Part shown: positions 44,644 to 54,585 of the stretch, one piece after another
How the letters are laid out: the number at the start of each line of letters is the position of its first letter
Numbering within the stretch: the first letter of the stretch is position 1
Source: Paenisporosarcina sp. OV554
Lineage (GTDB): Bacteria > Bacillota > Bacilli > Bacillales_A > Planococcaceae
Direction of reading: 5' to 3'
NCBI RefSeq assembly: GCF_003058165.1
Contig: NZ_QBUC01000015.1
Span: forward strand, 1-64,000
DNA length: 64,000 nucleotides
Notes under the pieces: generated by a model
What the model saw: the letters and a program-made list of their open reading frames with translations, nothing else
What the model was told of the DNA's origin: nothing
The model's database searches: none
Program-made: the position numbers and the translations under genes

Positions 44644-46203
44644 TTATTCAATTATTGCCTTTTCAATCTCTTCATTTTCATTAATTACCTCTGTTTCTCC
44701 ATCAGAAGAATTGACCGCTTCTTTTTCGCTTAGACCGAGCGTCTCTGCTGTTGAAGTATTGATTTCGTGTAGAAGCTCTGGATCTTCCATTAGTGACACA
44801 CCATAAGAAGGAATCATTTCTTTGATTTTAGGCTCCCAATCTTCAATATGTTGCGGGAAGCATTTTCTTAATACCTCAAGCATAACGTGAACAGCAGTAG
44901 AAGCACCTGGAGAAGCTCCTAGTAATGCTGCGATTGAGCCATCAGCGGCACTTACAACTTCCGTACCAAATTGAAGCGTTCCTTTGCCTTCAGCGGTATC
45001 TTTGATAACTTGTACACGTTGGCCAGCTACTACTAAATCCCAATCCTCGCTCTTAGCGTTAGGGATAAACTCTCGTAACTCTTCAAGGCGCTGTTCTTTC
45101 GTTAACATAACTTGCTGGATCAGGTATTTTGTCAATGACATCTCTTTTGCGCCTGCCGCCAACATGGTTAAGACATTATTCGGTTTTACGGAGGTTACTA
45201 GATCCAACATTGAACCTGTTTTTAAGAACTTCGGTGAGAAGCCGGCAAATGGTCCAAATAGCAACGATTTTTTATTGTCGATATATCGTGTATCAAGATG
45301 CGGAACAGACATTGGTGGAGCACCAACTTTTGCTTTACCGTATACTTTTGCATGATTTTGCGCAATAACTTCTGGATTATTACACACCATGAAAATCCCG
45401 CTTACTGGGAATCCACCAATATGTTTCCCTTCAGGAATACCAGATTTTTGCAGTAAATGCACACTTCCGCCCCCGCCTCCGATAAAGACGAATTTTGCAG
45501 AATGGTGTTCAACGCGGCCACTATAGACATTGCGTACTTTTAATTCCCATGAACCATCTCTAGTACGATTAATATTATCCACACTAGTGTTATATTTGAT
45601 ATCGACGTTTTTAGTCTTTAGGTGGTCAAACAACATACGAGTTAAAGCACCAAAGTTGACATCCGTTCCAGAGTCAATTTTTGTTGCCGCTATCGCTTCA
45701 TTCGCTGGACGGTCTTGCATAATAAGCGGAATCCATTCCATTAGTTTTGCTGGGTCATCAGAAAATTCCATCCCTTGGAACAAAGGATTGTTTGACAGCG
45801 CTTCAAAACGTTTCTTTAAGAACGTTACATTTTGTTCCCCTTGTACCATACTCATGTGAGGCAAGGGCATAATAAAGTCCTGTGGATTATTTATCAGCTC
45901 GTTTTTTACAAGATGTGACCAAAACTGTGTTGAAAGTTGAAACTGTTCATTAATTTTAATAGCTTTGCTAATATCTATAGAGCCGTCTGTTTTTTCAGTA
46001 GTGTAGTTAAGCTCACACAGTGCCGCATGCCCTGTTCCTGCATTATTCCATTCGTTCGAGCTTTCCTCTCCTGCATTGTCGAGCTTCTCAAACACTTTAA
46101 TGTTCCATTCCGGTACTAATTCTTTTAGAAGTGTCCCTAAAGTCGCACTCATAATTCCGGCACCAATTAAGATGACGTCTGTTTTAGTTTCTCTAATGTC
46201 CAT
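44644..46203 (-). CDS. mqo: Malate:quinone oxidoreductase
   Basis: A 519-aa FAD enzyme, membrane-associated, oxidising malate to oxaloacetate and reducing quinone. The FAD motif [20 protein letters not shown] is at the N-terminus, with [20 protein letters not shown] soon after. The C-terminal part has [23 protein letters not shown] hydrophilic acidic tail extends past the usual end ([19 protein letters not shown]). The ATG at 46203 is preferred because AAGG is 9 nt upstream; the ATG at 46212 overlaps that site. Confidence 0.94.
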   Translation of the reverse strand: MDIRETKTDVILIGAGIMSATLGTLLKELVPEWNIKVFEKLDNAGEESSNEWNNAGTGHAALCELNYTTEKTDGSIDISKAIKINEQFQLSTQFWSHLVKNELINNPQDFIMPLPHMSMVQGEQNVTFLKKRFEALSNNPLFQGMEFSDDPAKLMEWIPLIMQDRPANEAIAATKIDSGTDVNFGALTRMLFDHLKTKNVDIKYNTSVDNINRTRDGSWELKVRNVYSGRVEHHSAKFVFIGGGGGSVHLLQKSGIPEGKHIGGFPVSGIFMVCNNPEVIAQNHAKVYGKAKVGAPPMSVPHLDTRYIDNKKSLLFGPFAGFSPKFLKTGSMLDLVTSVKPNNVLTMLAAGAKEMSLTKYLIQQVMLTKEQRLEELREFIPNAKSEDWDLVVAGQRVQVIKDTAEGKGTLQFGTEVVSAADGSIAALLGASPGASTAVHVMLEVLRKCFPQHIEDWEPKIKEMIPSYGVSLMEDPELLHEINTSTAETLGLSEKEAVNSSDGETEVINENEEIEKAIIE

Positions 46204-46523
46204 TTTTACCATCCTTAGTCCCTAAAATTGCAGAAAGGATGTAGGCGCTCTTGCTTACAAGTCCCAAAAAACTTAGGCGAGACCCAGCCACACACCTTTT
46301 CTGTTTCAACTATATCCATATCATATTGTAATACAATTATTCGCACATTAAAATATCTACTAGTACCTATTAATTATAAGCCTTTTGAAAGCAGGTTAAC
46401 AGTGAGAAGTCTTTCCACAAAACCGGAGAACACACAAAAACCAATGCCTTAACCTAGCTTTTTGCAAGGATTGAAGCTTTGATTTGCCGTAAGCAGTGAA
46501 CCGACACCATCTAATTTTCGAAG
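46204..46523. other. Gap between mqo and rlmH
   Basis: No gene or strong hairpin was recognised in these 320 bp; they hold the mqo promoter side and the 3' flank of rlmH. Confidence 0.4.
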
Positions 46524-47003
46524 TTATTTATGGTAAGGTTCTCCCTTAATTATACGAAAAGCACGATACACTTGCTCAATTAATACCAATTTCATCAATT
46601 GGTGCGGCAAAGTCATCTTCGAAAATGATAGCTTTTCATCCGAGCGCTTCATGACGTCGTCATGTAACCCGAGTGATCCTCCAATGACAAACGCCACTTT
46701 GCTACGACCGTAAGTCATGAGCGATTGCAAATCATCGGCTAGTTGTTCAGAGGATTTCATTTTTCCTTCAATCGCCAGTGCAATAACATAAGTATCCGCT
46801 CCGATTTTTGCTAAAATGCGTTCGCCTTCTTTTTTCTTGACGATTTCCATGTCGGCATCACTTAAATTTTCTGGTGCTTTTTCGTCTGCCACTTCTATCA
46901 AATCTATTTTCGCGTAACTTCCTAATCTTTTCGTATACTCTTCAATACCCATTTTTAAATATTTTTCTTTTAACTTCCCAACGGAAATAATTGTGATATT
47001 CAC
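46524..47003 (-). CDS. rlmH: 23S rRNA (pseudouridine1915-N3)-methyltransferase RlmH
   Basis: A 159-aa SPOUT methyltransferase. It opens [20 protein letters not shown]; the SAM-binding knot carries [19 protein letters not shown], and the C-terminus [21 protein letters not shown] is diagnostic. It methylates helix 69 of the large ribosomal subunit. It sits downstream of htrA near the origin, as in many Bacillales. Confidence 0.97.
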   Translation of the reverse strand: MNITIISVGKLKEKYLKMGIEEYTKRLGSYAKIDLIEVADEKAPENLSDADMEIVKKKEGERILAKIGADTYVIALAIEGKMKSSEQLADDLQSLMTYGRSKVAFVIGGSLGLHDDVMKRSDEKLSFSKMTLPHQLMKLVLIEQVYRAFRIIKGEPYHK

Positions 47004-47092
47004 AGGTTATCCACCTTTACACTTTATTTACAAACACGCTATCCACAGAAGTTATACACATATCCACAAGCAAAACTATATATAGTATGCAA

Positions 47093-47257
47093 TCATTCGT
47101 TCGCCACTAAATATATTGCTACGACATCACAGTAATCGCATTTTGTGGATAACTTTTCCTCATCTGAAATTTCTGTTAAAATCGGAAAGGTATTTTGCTT
47201 TGCCACAAACATATCAAGTGCATGTTCTATATGGGTTTGACAGCAGTTAATATTCAT
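47093..47257 (-). CDS. CxxH/CxxC zinc-type mini-protein
   Basis: A 54-aa protein with MNINCCQTHIEHALDMFV at the start and KCDYCDVVAIYLVANE at the end. The CQTH and CDYC pairs suggest one bound zinc. It belongs to the small CxxH/CxxC protein group found beside rlmH in Bacillales (as I recall, TIGR04129). AAAGGA lies 9 nt before the ATG. The function is unknown. Confidence 0.85.
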   Translation of the reverse strand: MNINCCQTHIEHALDMFVAKQNTFPILTEISDEEKLSTKCDYCDVVAIYLVANE

Positions 47258-47344
47258 TTCTTATCATCCTTTCGATTATCTAATAATTCACTAAGTTATA
47301 CACAATTCGTCTACCTTTATCCACAATCTATATTAACAAAGTAA

Positions 47345-47386
47345 AAGCGAGTAGGAAAGGTGCATATTAGCACGTCCTACTCGCTG
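47345..47386 (-). terminator. Terminator of htrA
   Basis: AGCGAGTAGGA and TCCTACTCGCT are perfect complements with an inner GTGC/GCAC. On the minus strand TTTTAC follows. It lies about 75 nt after the htrA stop. Confidence 0.75.
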
Positions 47387-47458
47387 TGTAAAACTTTTGT
47401 AAATTGAAAATGGTTATCCACAACCTAGTCTTGTCATCCACAAGAGATTTTGGGGAGT

Positions 47459-48751
47459 TTATAATGCTGTGTCATCTTTTAATTTCAAAGTGACTTCCAT
47501 CAATTCCCCTTTACGATAAACTTTCAAAGTCAAATTATCCCCAATTTCTTTTTCATTATATAAGTGTTTACGTAAATCAATCATATTTTCGATTTTTTCT
47601 CCATCCATTTCAACTATGACATCATATTGTTTTAATCTCGCTACGTCAGATGCTGACCCTTCTACTACTTTGTCAATAACCACACCTGTTGAAACCTCTT
47701 CTGGCAGACGCAGCGTATCGCGTTGATGGAATGCAGAGACATTTGTTACATCTACTAATGTAACTCCCATTGATGGACGTTTCATTTCACCAAACTCTTC
47801 TAAATCTTCGATTACTGGAATGACGGAATTTACAGGAATCGCAAGGCCTATTCCTTCAACAGCCTCTTGAGAAATTTTCATTGAATTTATACCAATTAAT
47901 TGTCCAGCTAAATTTACGAGAGCCCCTCCACTATTACCTGGATTAATGGCTGCATCCGTTTGTAATACTTCAGCTTGCCAATCGATTTGGTTATCCCCAT
48001 TTAAATCAACTGGGATTGCTCGGTCTTTACCAGATACAACTCCTGTTGTAACGGAACCTGAGAAGTTTAAACCAAGTGGATTACCAATCGCAATCACTGT
48101 TTCACCTTGTTTTAAAGAATCCGAATTTCCAAATTCAGCAACTGTTGTTACCTTTGAAGCATCCATTTCAAGAACGGCCAGGTCAGTCCAAATATCCGTA
48201 CCCAATAATTTTGCTTCTACTTTTGATCCATCTGCTAATGTCACTTCAATTTGGCTTGCACCTTCAATGACGTGATTATTTGTAATAACATATGCTTTAT
48301 CGCCCGACTTTTTATAAATAACACCAGATCCTGCTCCTGCTTCTTGTCCTTCATTTGAAGGACTTAAAAAATTGGATGTTCCTTGAATATTCGTGATACC
48401 TACGACTGAATTTGCTACCTTGTCTACTGCAGATGTGACATCCGTTGTTATGTCAGCAGATAATTGCTGTGATTTATTTGAAGTAGTGTCACTTACTGTT
48501 TCACTTCCTGGCATCATACCCACGAGAGAAGGTAACATTAGCCATACAATCAATGCACCGATCATAACACCTAAAAGTCCGCTAAAAAAGTAGCCACCTT
48601 TACTTCCTTTTTTGACTATTCTTGTTTGCGGTTCTTTTCGTTCTTGTCGCTCTATTATTTCTCGTGGTTCTTGTGGTTCTTGTCGATTTTGTGTTCCTTG
48701 CGGTTCTTGCGGCTCAGGTGGTTTTGGTGGTTGGTCATCATAATATCCCAT
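47459..48751 (-). CDS. htrA: HtrA/DegP-like serine protease (YycK)
   Basis: A 430-aa membrane-anchored protease. The cytoplasmic N-terminus is a Pro/Gln/Glu repeat (PPEPQEPQ, QEPQEPRE), followed by a membrane anchor (GYFFSGLLGVMIGALIVWLM). The trypsin-like domain has the triad in VITNNHVIEGA (His), TDLAVLEMD (Asp) and NPGNSGGALV (Ser), and a C-terminal PDZ domain (GVVIDKVVEGSASDVARL). It degrades or refolds damaged proteins outside the membrane. It lies downstream of walJ but has its own transcription unit, since a terminator separates them. Confidence 0.93.
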   Translation of the reverse strand: MGYYDDQPPKPPEPQEPQGTQNRQEPQEPREIIERQERKEPQTRIVKKGSKGGYFFSGLLGVMIGALIVWLMLPSLVGMMPGSETVSDTTSNKSQQLSADITTDVTSAVDKVANSVVGITNIQGTSNFLSPSNEGQEAGAGSGVIYKKSGDKAYVITNNHVIEGASQIEVTLADGSKVEAKLLGTDIWTDLAVLEMDASKVTTVAEFGNSDSLKQGETVIAIGNPLGLNFSGSVTTGVVSGKDRAIPVDLNGDNQIDWQAEVLQTDAAINPGNSGGALVNLAGQLIGINSMKISQEAVEGIGLAIPVNSVIPVIEDLEEFGEMKRPSMGVTLVDVTNVSAFHQRDTLRLPEEVSTGVVIDKVVEGSASDVARLKQYDVIVEMDGEKIENMIDLRKHLYNEKEIGDNLTLKVYRKGELMEVTLKLKDDTAL

Positions 48752-48900
48752 AAATTATCGCCCTCTCTATTATTCGTTATCCTTACTTTAACCAACCAAC
48801 ATTAAAATTAGATGAAAATGGCTTTAAAACTTGCTCAAAATATCGAAAAGAGAAAATTACACTGGAGTCAGATTAGAGTTCCTACGAATTCCTCCAAAAG

Positions 48901-48924
48901 AAAAACCCCACAAAAGCGGGGTTT
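48901..48924 (-). terminator. Terminator of the walRKHIJ operon
   Basis: AAACCCC and GGGGTTT form the stem, followed on the minus strand by TTTTTCTTTT. The walJ stop codon lies inside the 5' arm, so translation ends in the terminator. Confidence 0.8.
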
Positions 48925-49711
48925 AGACAGTAACTAATTCGGTTGCTATATTTGCATCGGTGTCATAAAGTTTCAAAAATTCGCCGGTAACAATACCACA
49001 AGATTCAAGCGTTTGCGTTACGCTCATACGAGCCAAATCTTTCATATTATTATCTTTACTTAAATGCGAGAGATAGATGCGCGTCGGTTTCTCTTCAACC
49101 ACTTCACTCATCGCGACTGCTGCATCTTCATTTGAAACATGGCCGACGTCACTTAATATACGTCGTTTAATAGACCACGGATAACGACACATTTGCAACA
49201 TACCAACATCATGATTACTTTCGAAGACAAATGAATCTGCGCCTTTAATATGGCCTTTCATCCGATCACTTACATAGCCAGTATCTGTTATTAATACGAG
49301 TTTACGACCATTCTCATGAAACACGTAAAACATTGGATCTGCTGCATCGTGAGATACAGCAAATGACTGTATATCCAGTGACCCAAATGTTTTTACAGAC
49401 TCCATATCAAAGTGAAAGCGTTGTTCGATTGGAATATTTCCAACTAAATGTTCCATAGCCATCCACGTCTTGGCATTGGCATAAATCGGAACTTTATACT
49501 TACGAGCTAGAATTCCTAGCCCTTTTATATGATCACTATGTTCATGTGTAACCAAAATACCACTTAACTTTTTCATACTGCGGTCAACTGAGGTAAACAA
49601 CTCCTCCATTTTACGTCCACTCAGTCCTGCATCGACTAAAAACGCATGTTCATCGTTTTCGACGTAAATGGAATTCCCGCTACTACCGCTTGCTAAAACA
49701 CTAAAACGCAT
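48923..49711 (-). CDS. walJ: Metallo-beta-lactamase fold protein WalJ (YycJ)
   Basis: A 262-aa MBL-fold protein, a probable dsDNA 5'-3' exonuclease by family. It has [12 protein letters not shown] at the N-terminus, the zinc motif [12 protein letters not shown] and later [10 protein letters not shown] and SHLSKDNN. It ends the wal operon, 12 nt after walI. WalJ has been linked to coordination of wall synthesis and replication; the mechanism is not visible here. Confidence 0.93.
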   Translation of the reverse strand: MRFSVLASGSSGNSIYVENDEHAFLVDAGLSGRKMEELFTSVDRSMKKLSGILVTHEHSDHIKGLGILARKYKVPIYANAKTWMAMEHLVGNIPIEQRFHFDMESVKTFGSLDIQSFAVSHDAADPMFYVFHENGRKLVLITDTGYVSDRMKGHIKGADSFVFESNHDVGMLQMCRYPWSIKRRILSDVGHVSNEDAAVAMSEVVEEKPTRIYLSHLSKDNNMKDLARMSVTQTLESCGIVTGEFLKLYDTDANIATELVTV

Positions 49712-49723
49712 GACGAAAACTCC

Positions 49724-50548
49724 TTACTCTTCTTGTGGTTCCTCTGACTCTTTGTTAAATTCGATAATCTTTCCTTCTACCGCATTCACAAAATAGTCTT
49801 CTTTCGTGCCATCTTGTAATTCTACACGAACTCGCCAAGTTGGTGCAAACACTTGGGTTTCTGTTAATTCCACGAGTGTTGAGTACCCTAGACTAATCAT
49901 TGTAATTGTAGAATTGGGTTTCAATAAATTTCGTTGATACAACACTTCAACAGCGCGCTCATCGGGTAACAAACTTTCTGTTTGATCAAAATTATCTTCA
50001 AGCTCTTCAAAGCCTGTCTGTTCATATTTATAAACTTCATTTTCTTCGTTCCAGTAAATAGTGAGGAGAGCATTTTGGTTAAAGAAAATCGGTCGCTTAT
50101 TGATCTTTTGGAAAAATGTCGCTGTTCTCTCTTTAACGTCGACATTAAATAATTCATAGGATGAGCCATCTAAAACATTTTCATCTACAAACTGCCTCAT
50201 GTTTGTCTTGTCTTCTATGCTGCCAAGTGGAACCGGTTTTTCAAATGTGGAGATTAATTTTGATTTATCAAGGACTTTAAATGTTTGGTTATCCATTGGT
50301 TTTAATTCTTCTTCTACATAAACCCGAATATTTCCTGAAACATACGTTTCTTTAGACGTATTTTCAGGAATATTTTCATAGAGAATGTTACCAGCTTGTA
50401 ATCTCTCTTCAATGGAAGTTTCACCGAGTACTTCGACTTCTTCTGAATCAATGTAACGATTTAAATACATTGAATATAAAAAGACGTTTAAAATCGCAAA
50501 CACGATAATAAAGATGGTTTTGGTTTTATTCCAATCCACGCTTCCCAC
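49724..50548 (-). CDS. walI: WalRK regulator WalI (YycI)
   Basis: A 274-aa protein with a short cytoplasmic N-terminus, one membrane helix (KTIFIIVFAILNVFLYSMYL) and an extracellular YycI domain. With WalH it binds the transmembrane region of WalK and restrains or tunes kinase activity. Its start overlaps the end of walH by 23 bp. Confidence 0.92.
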   Translation of the reverse strand: MGSVDWNKTKTIFIIVFAILNVFLYSMYLNRYIDSEEVEVLGETSIEERLQAGNILYENIPENTSKETYVSGNIRVYVEEELKPMDNQTFKVLDKSKLISTFEKPVPLGSIEDKTNMRQFVDENVLDGSSYELFNVDVKERTATFFQKINKRPIFFNQNALLTIYWNEENEVYKYEQTGFEELEDNFDQTESLLPDERAVEVLYQRNLLKPNSTITMISLGYSTLVELTETQVFAPTWRVRVELQDGTKEDYFVNAVEGKIIEFNKESEEPQEE

Positions 50549-51857
50549 CCCCTAGATCTTCAGGCGAAAGGCGAGTCCATTGATTATTTGATAAATAAAA
50601 CCAAGATGGCTCTAATATCAGTAAACGTTTTTCATCATCCCGAGTTAAGTAATAGCCTGGGGTCAGTTCATCCACGTTATTAAAATCAATGTCTTTCACC
50701 AGTTGCATCACTCTAGATGCTTTCTCACCAGATGGTAAAGTCGAAATGACAGTATCAAAAGGCAATGACAGATCAAGTGTATAGTATGGTCGCAAATAAT
50801 TGAAAATTCCAGGATCTCCCCAGAATGCAGTAATTTTTGTAGAAGTCTCGGTACTAAAGACTGGATAGCCCAACAAGTACAATTGATAATCAATTTGTTG
50901 ATTTGCAGGGTTCATTTTGGCAAATCGAAACTCGTCAGTCCATCCTCCATGCTCATTTATATAATTCAAACTATCAAATACTAATTTAGAAGGAATAGCT
51001 GGTACTAAAGTTTCTGCAGATGGATTAACAAAACTTAAAGTCCGTTCCAATAAATTCACATTCATCAATGATGTACCATCCGAATATTCTTCATTTGTTG
51101 TACCTACAGGACTCTGACGTACTAGACTAGGATCGCTGAATAAGGCGTCTTGGAAACGTTTCGGTTCAATTTCTTTTAAATAATACGTGTAACGAATACT
51201 TTCAACATCTTGAGCGGAAACATAAAGGGACAGATTTCCCTTACGCTGAATATCTGTAAACTTCGAGAACCCTAATGTCGATGACACTACTTTTTGGTCA
51301 AATAATTTCCAGTCAACATTTTTGGCTACTGCTGAGTACAATGTTTTTGTTTTAGAACTAGCAAAATAAACTTTCAGTTGCTCATTATCCGAACGATTCC
51401 AATCTACAATTAATCTATCAAATCCATCCTCTGGAATGTCAGAAATAGAAAATGGCAAAATATTATCATATACCGGAAATGGTACATCGTCTGGGAAAAA
51501 CAATGTGTATCGATTATTTGCCCCGACTAATTCATTTAATTCTTCGTTAGTTAACTCAGTATCTTCTAGAGTCAAATCACTAATTTGCCAGTCCTTCATG
51601 ACATTGACAACTCGCTCTAAATCAAATGTTTCCATCGAACCTGTCATGTTGTTTTCACGACTTGCAATCATTTTATAAGGTTTAATGACATCATCTATTC
51701 GCTTGCTCTCTGCGATTAATATGTCTACTACTGGTGTTGATTCAATGGTGTCGTAAGTTGGAGTATAGGTCCAAATAGTAAAAGTTAACGTCACACTTAA
51801 AACAATTAGTAAGGCTAGGAAAATCGATTTTGCATGCTCTATATATTTCAATCCCAT
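50526..51857 (-). CDS. walH: WalRK regulator WalH (YycH)
   Basis: A 443-aa protein with one N-terminal membrane helix (IFLALLIVLSVTLTFTIWTY) and a large extracellular domain. Length and gene order identify YycH. It overlaps walK by 10 bp and walI by 23 bp, so the operon is translationally coupled. Confidence 0.92.
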   Translation of the reverse strand: MGLKYIEHAKSIFLALLIVLSVTLTFTIWTYTPTYDTIESTPVVDILIAESKRIDDVIKPYKMIASRENNMTGSMETFDLERVVNVMKDWQISDLTLEDTELTNEELNELVGANNRYTLFFPDDVPFPVYDNILPFSISDIPEDGFDRLIVDWNRSDNEQLKVYFASSKTKTLYSAVAKNVDWKLFDQKVVSSTLGFSKFTDIQRKGNLSLYVSAQDVESIRYTYYLKEIEPKRFQDALFSDPSLVRQSPVGTTNEEYSDGTSLMNVNLLERTLSFVNPSAETLVPAIPSKLVFDSLNYINEHGGWTDEFRFAKMNPANQQIDYQLYLLGYPVFSTETSTKITAFWGDPGIFNYLRPYYTLDLSLPFDTVISTLPSGEKASRVMQLVKDIDFNNVDELTPGYYLTRDDEKRLLILEPSWFYLSNNQWTRLSPEDLGGGKRGLE

Positions 51858-53671
51858 TCACCTGCCTCATCTAACTCAAATGGTAACGTGAAAAATATGG
51901 TCGTTCCGTTTCCTTCTTCACTTTCTGCCCATATAGCACCACCATGTGATTCAATCATTTCCCGGGCAATAGCAAGTCCCAGTCCAGAACCACCCATTGA
52001 TCTTGCACGTGCTCGGTCTACACGATAGAAACGATCAAAAATTCGTTCTACATTTTCTTTCGGAATACCCATCCCGTCATCAGAAACCATCACTTTTAAT
52101 AATCCATCGTGCACGATTATACCAAAACGAATATTTCCACCGTCAGGCGAATATTTTAAAGCATTCGAAATAATATTATCGATGACTTGAGTTAATTTAT
52201 CAGTATCGATTTCCACAAAATACTGTGATTCTGGTAAATTGCGAACAAAATGAACTTGTTGTGATTTCGACATTTCAAAACGATCAATGATGCGATTAAA
52301 GAATTTATTAAACTCTACAAACTCCTTGTTTAAATCGTATTCTCGGCTATCCATTTTCGATAGCTGCAACAAATCATTGACTAACCTAATCATGCGTTCA
52401 GTTTCAGTTTGTGTAACGTTTAAAAATGATGGTGCTAATTCCTTATCTTCCCAAGCACCATCAGCAAGCGCCTCTAAGTAGCTACGCATTGTGGTTAATG
52501 GTGTTCGAAGTTCATGCGAAACATTCGCAACAAATTCACGTCGTTCCATATCAATTTTCTCTTGTTCGGTATTATCATGGAGAACTGTTATCAAGCCGTT
52601 TACAAAACCTGTTTCTTTTTGAATAACGGAGAAGTTTGCTCGCAAAATGTACGGTCGTTCAGGCGAACTGAAATCTAAGTTAATAGACTCTTTCATATGA
52701 ATTAAATCTTCAAATACGTACTGTGATTCAATTCCAAGAGCACTTGAAATTGGACGATGCAACACTAATTCTCTCGGCACTCTTAACAGTCTTAACGCTG
52801 GATCATTTATTAAAATGATGCGTCCTTTGCGATCAGTCGCAATTACCCCATCTGTCATGTTGGAGAGGACAGATGCTAACTTCCTTCGTTCACCTTCAGT
52901 AGTAGACTGCGCCTCTTGTAGACGATTGGTTAAATGGTTAAATGCAATCGCCAACTGTCCAATTTCGTCATTCCCGTAAACTCGAACTTTACGTGAAAAG
53001 TTTCCTTTGGCCATGGCTTGGGCTTGTCTACGCATGTCCGAAATAGGTCGGGTAATCGTTTGAGCGATTAATATACCGAGAATAACCGTTATGGCAAGGG
53101 ACATCGCTGTACCACCAGCAAGAATTTGGTTAATTTCAGTCATTTGATCAAACACTGTTTCAATGTTTGATTCTAAATAAATCGTACCGAGGACTTCACC
53201 TTGAAAAATAATAGGAGAAGCTAACACCCATATCCTGTCTTTTTTTTGACGGTCTAAACGAATGTTATTAAACGGTGTCTCCGACGAAATGGATTGACGA
53301 ACCAAAGTCTCCGTTGAGCGTTGTCCAACAATGGATTGATTATTTGTTTCAGACGTTGCTAAAATGCGGAAATTGTTATCTATTACACTTATTTCATTTA
53401 TATCTTCTGATTGAATGCTATATAGTACTGTGCGTAAACTTTGCTCTAAACTCGGGTCTTCTTCTCCCCGCTGTTTGGTAATTTCTGTACGCACACTAAA
53501 CTCCACCAAATCCACTCGTTGTTCAATGGAATCGGTGAAGCTCTTTTTAAGTGTATGTTCTAACTCACGCGCAAAATACAGACCGATGATTTGCATTGCC
53601 AAAAGAATCAACAGAATGTAAATCAGGACGATTTTGACGTGAATCGATTTAAAAAAGCCAACCTTTTGCAT
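51848..53671 (-). CDS. walK: Sensor histidine kinase WalK (YycG)
   Basis: A 607-aa kinase starting MQKVGFFKSIHVKIVLIYIL. It has two membrane helices flanking an extracellular PAS-like domain (about residues 35-180), HAMP, a cytoplasmic PAS (MTDGVIATDRKGRIILIND) and HisKA with H386 in FVANVSHELRTPLTTM. The ATPase domain has N and G boxes (VIDNIISNALKYSPDGG, DDGMGIPKENVERIFDRFYR, GGSGLGLAIAREMIE). WalK controls essential wall-hydrolase genes through WalR. It lies 5 nt after walR. Confidence 0.97.
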   Translation of the reverse strand: MQKVGFFKSIHVKIVLIYILLILLAMQIIGLYFARELEHTLKKSFTDSIEQRVDLVEFSVRTEITKQRGEEDPSLEQSLRTVLYSIQSEDINEISVIDNNFRILATSETNNQSIVGQRSTETLVRQSISSETPFNNIRLDRQKKDRIWVLASPIIFQGEVLGTIYLESNIETVFDQMTEINQILAGGTAMSLAITVILGILIAQTITRPISDMRRQAQAMAKGNFSRKVRVYGNDEIGQLAIAFNHLTNRLQEAQSTTEGERRKLASVLSNMTDGVIATDRKGRIILINDPALRLLRVPRELVLHRPISSALGIESQYVFEDLIHMKESINLDFSSPERPYILRANFSVIQKETGFVNGLITVLHDNTEQEKIDMERREFVANVSHELRTPLTTMRSYLEALADGAWEDKELAPSFLNVTQTETERMIRLVNDLLQLSKMDSREYDLNKEFVEFNKFFNRIIDRFEMSKSQQVHFVRNLPESQYFVEIDTDKLTQVIDNIISNALKYSPDGGNIRFGIIVHDGLLKVMVSDDGMGIPKENVERIFDRFYRVDRARARSMGGSGLGLAIAREMIESHGGAIWAESEEGNGTTIFFTLPFELDEAGEWD

Positions 53672-53676
53672 TCTGT

Positions 53677-54384
53677 CTACTCCTGTTCAGGATTACGCAA
53701 ATAATACCCTACACCACGACGTGTCACAATCCATGCTGGGTGACTTGGGTTATCCTCAATTTTTTCACGAAGGCGACGAATCGTTACGTCTACAGTACGA
53801 ACATCTCCAAAATAATCATAGCCCCATACTGTTTGCAATAAATGTTCACGCGTCATTACTTGTCCGATATGTTTTGCTAAGTAATGCAGCAATTCAAACT
53901 CACGATGCGTTAGTTCAATAGATTCTTCTCGTTTTAACACTAAATATGCGTCTGGTTGAATAATTAATAAGCCAACCACTATATCATTCGTTGCCTCTTC
54001 AGCATCCTCTGATTGTAAAGTTTGATGACGTCGCATATTTGCTTTCACACGAGCAATCAATTCACGTGTGCTAAATGGTTTTGTTACATAATCATCTGCA
54101 CCTAACTCTAAACCAAGTACTTTATCAATCTCTGAATCTTTAGCAGTTAACATAATGATAGGAAAGTCGTACTTTTTACGAATCTCACGACAAACTTCCA
54201 TTCCATCTCGATTTGGTAACATAATATCTAGTAACATCAAATCCGGTTTAATTTCTTCTGCTTTTTTTAAAGCTTCATCCCCATCATATGCACAAACTAC
54301 ATTATATCCTTCTTTTTTTAAGTTGAATTGCAAAATATCCGCAATCGGCTTTTCGTCATCAACTACTAAAATCGTTTTACTCAT
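53677..54384 (-). CDS. walR: Response regulator WalR (YycF)
   Basis: A 235-aa OmpR-family regulator, the standard WalR length. The receiver has D53 in [15 protein letters not shown] in [14 protein letters not shown] and the N-terminal acidic VVDDEKP. The winged helix ends [20 protein letters not shown]. The ATG at 54384 ([11 protein letters not shown]) is chosen; GAGAGG is 9 nt before it, whereas a TTG 24 nt further up would add an unusual extension. First gene of walRKHIJ. Confidence 0.97.
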   Translation of the reverse strand: MSKTILVVDDEKPIADILQFNLKKEGYNVVCAYDGDEALKKAEEIKPDLMLLDIMLPNRDGMEVCREIRKKYDFPIIMLTAKDSEIDKVLGLELGADDYVTKPFSTRELIARVKANMRRHQTLQSEDAEEATNDIVVGLLIIQPDAYLVLKREESIELTHREFELLHYLAKHIGQVMTREHLLQTVWGYDYFGDVRTVDVTIRRLREKIEDNPSHPAWIVTRRGVGYYLRNPEQE

Positions 54385-54542
54385 ACAATCCATCCTCTCT
54401 CTTGCCATCTATCTATGTGAATATAAATTGACCTCATCATACACCTACTCTATCACGCTTTACCTTGTTTCGCATCTATCGAGTAACAATTGGGAAATGT
54501 TGAATATTTCCCAGGCAATAATTCGACAAATTCATACATAAA

Positions 54543-54576
54543 AAGACGGCCAATTTCGCAATATTGACCGTCTTAC
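54543..54576 (-). terminator. Terminator of the M23 peptidase gene
   Basis: AAGACGG.CAAT (54543-54554) pairs with ATTG.CCGTCTT (54563-54574). On the minus strand it is followed by TTTTTAT. It separates this gene from the wal operon. Confidence 0.85.
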
Positions 54577-54585
54577 AAGATATTA

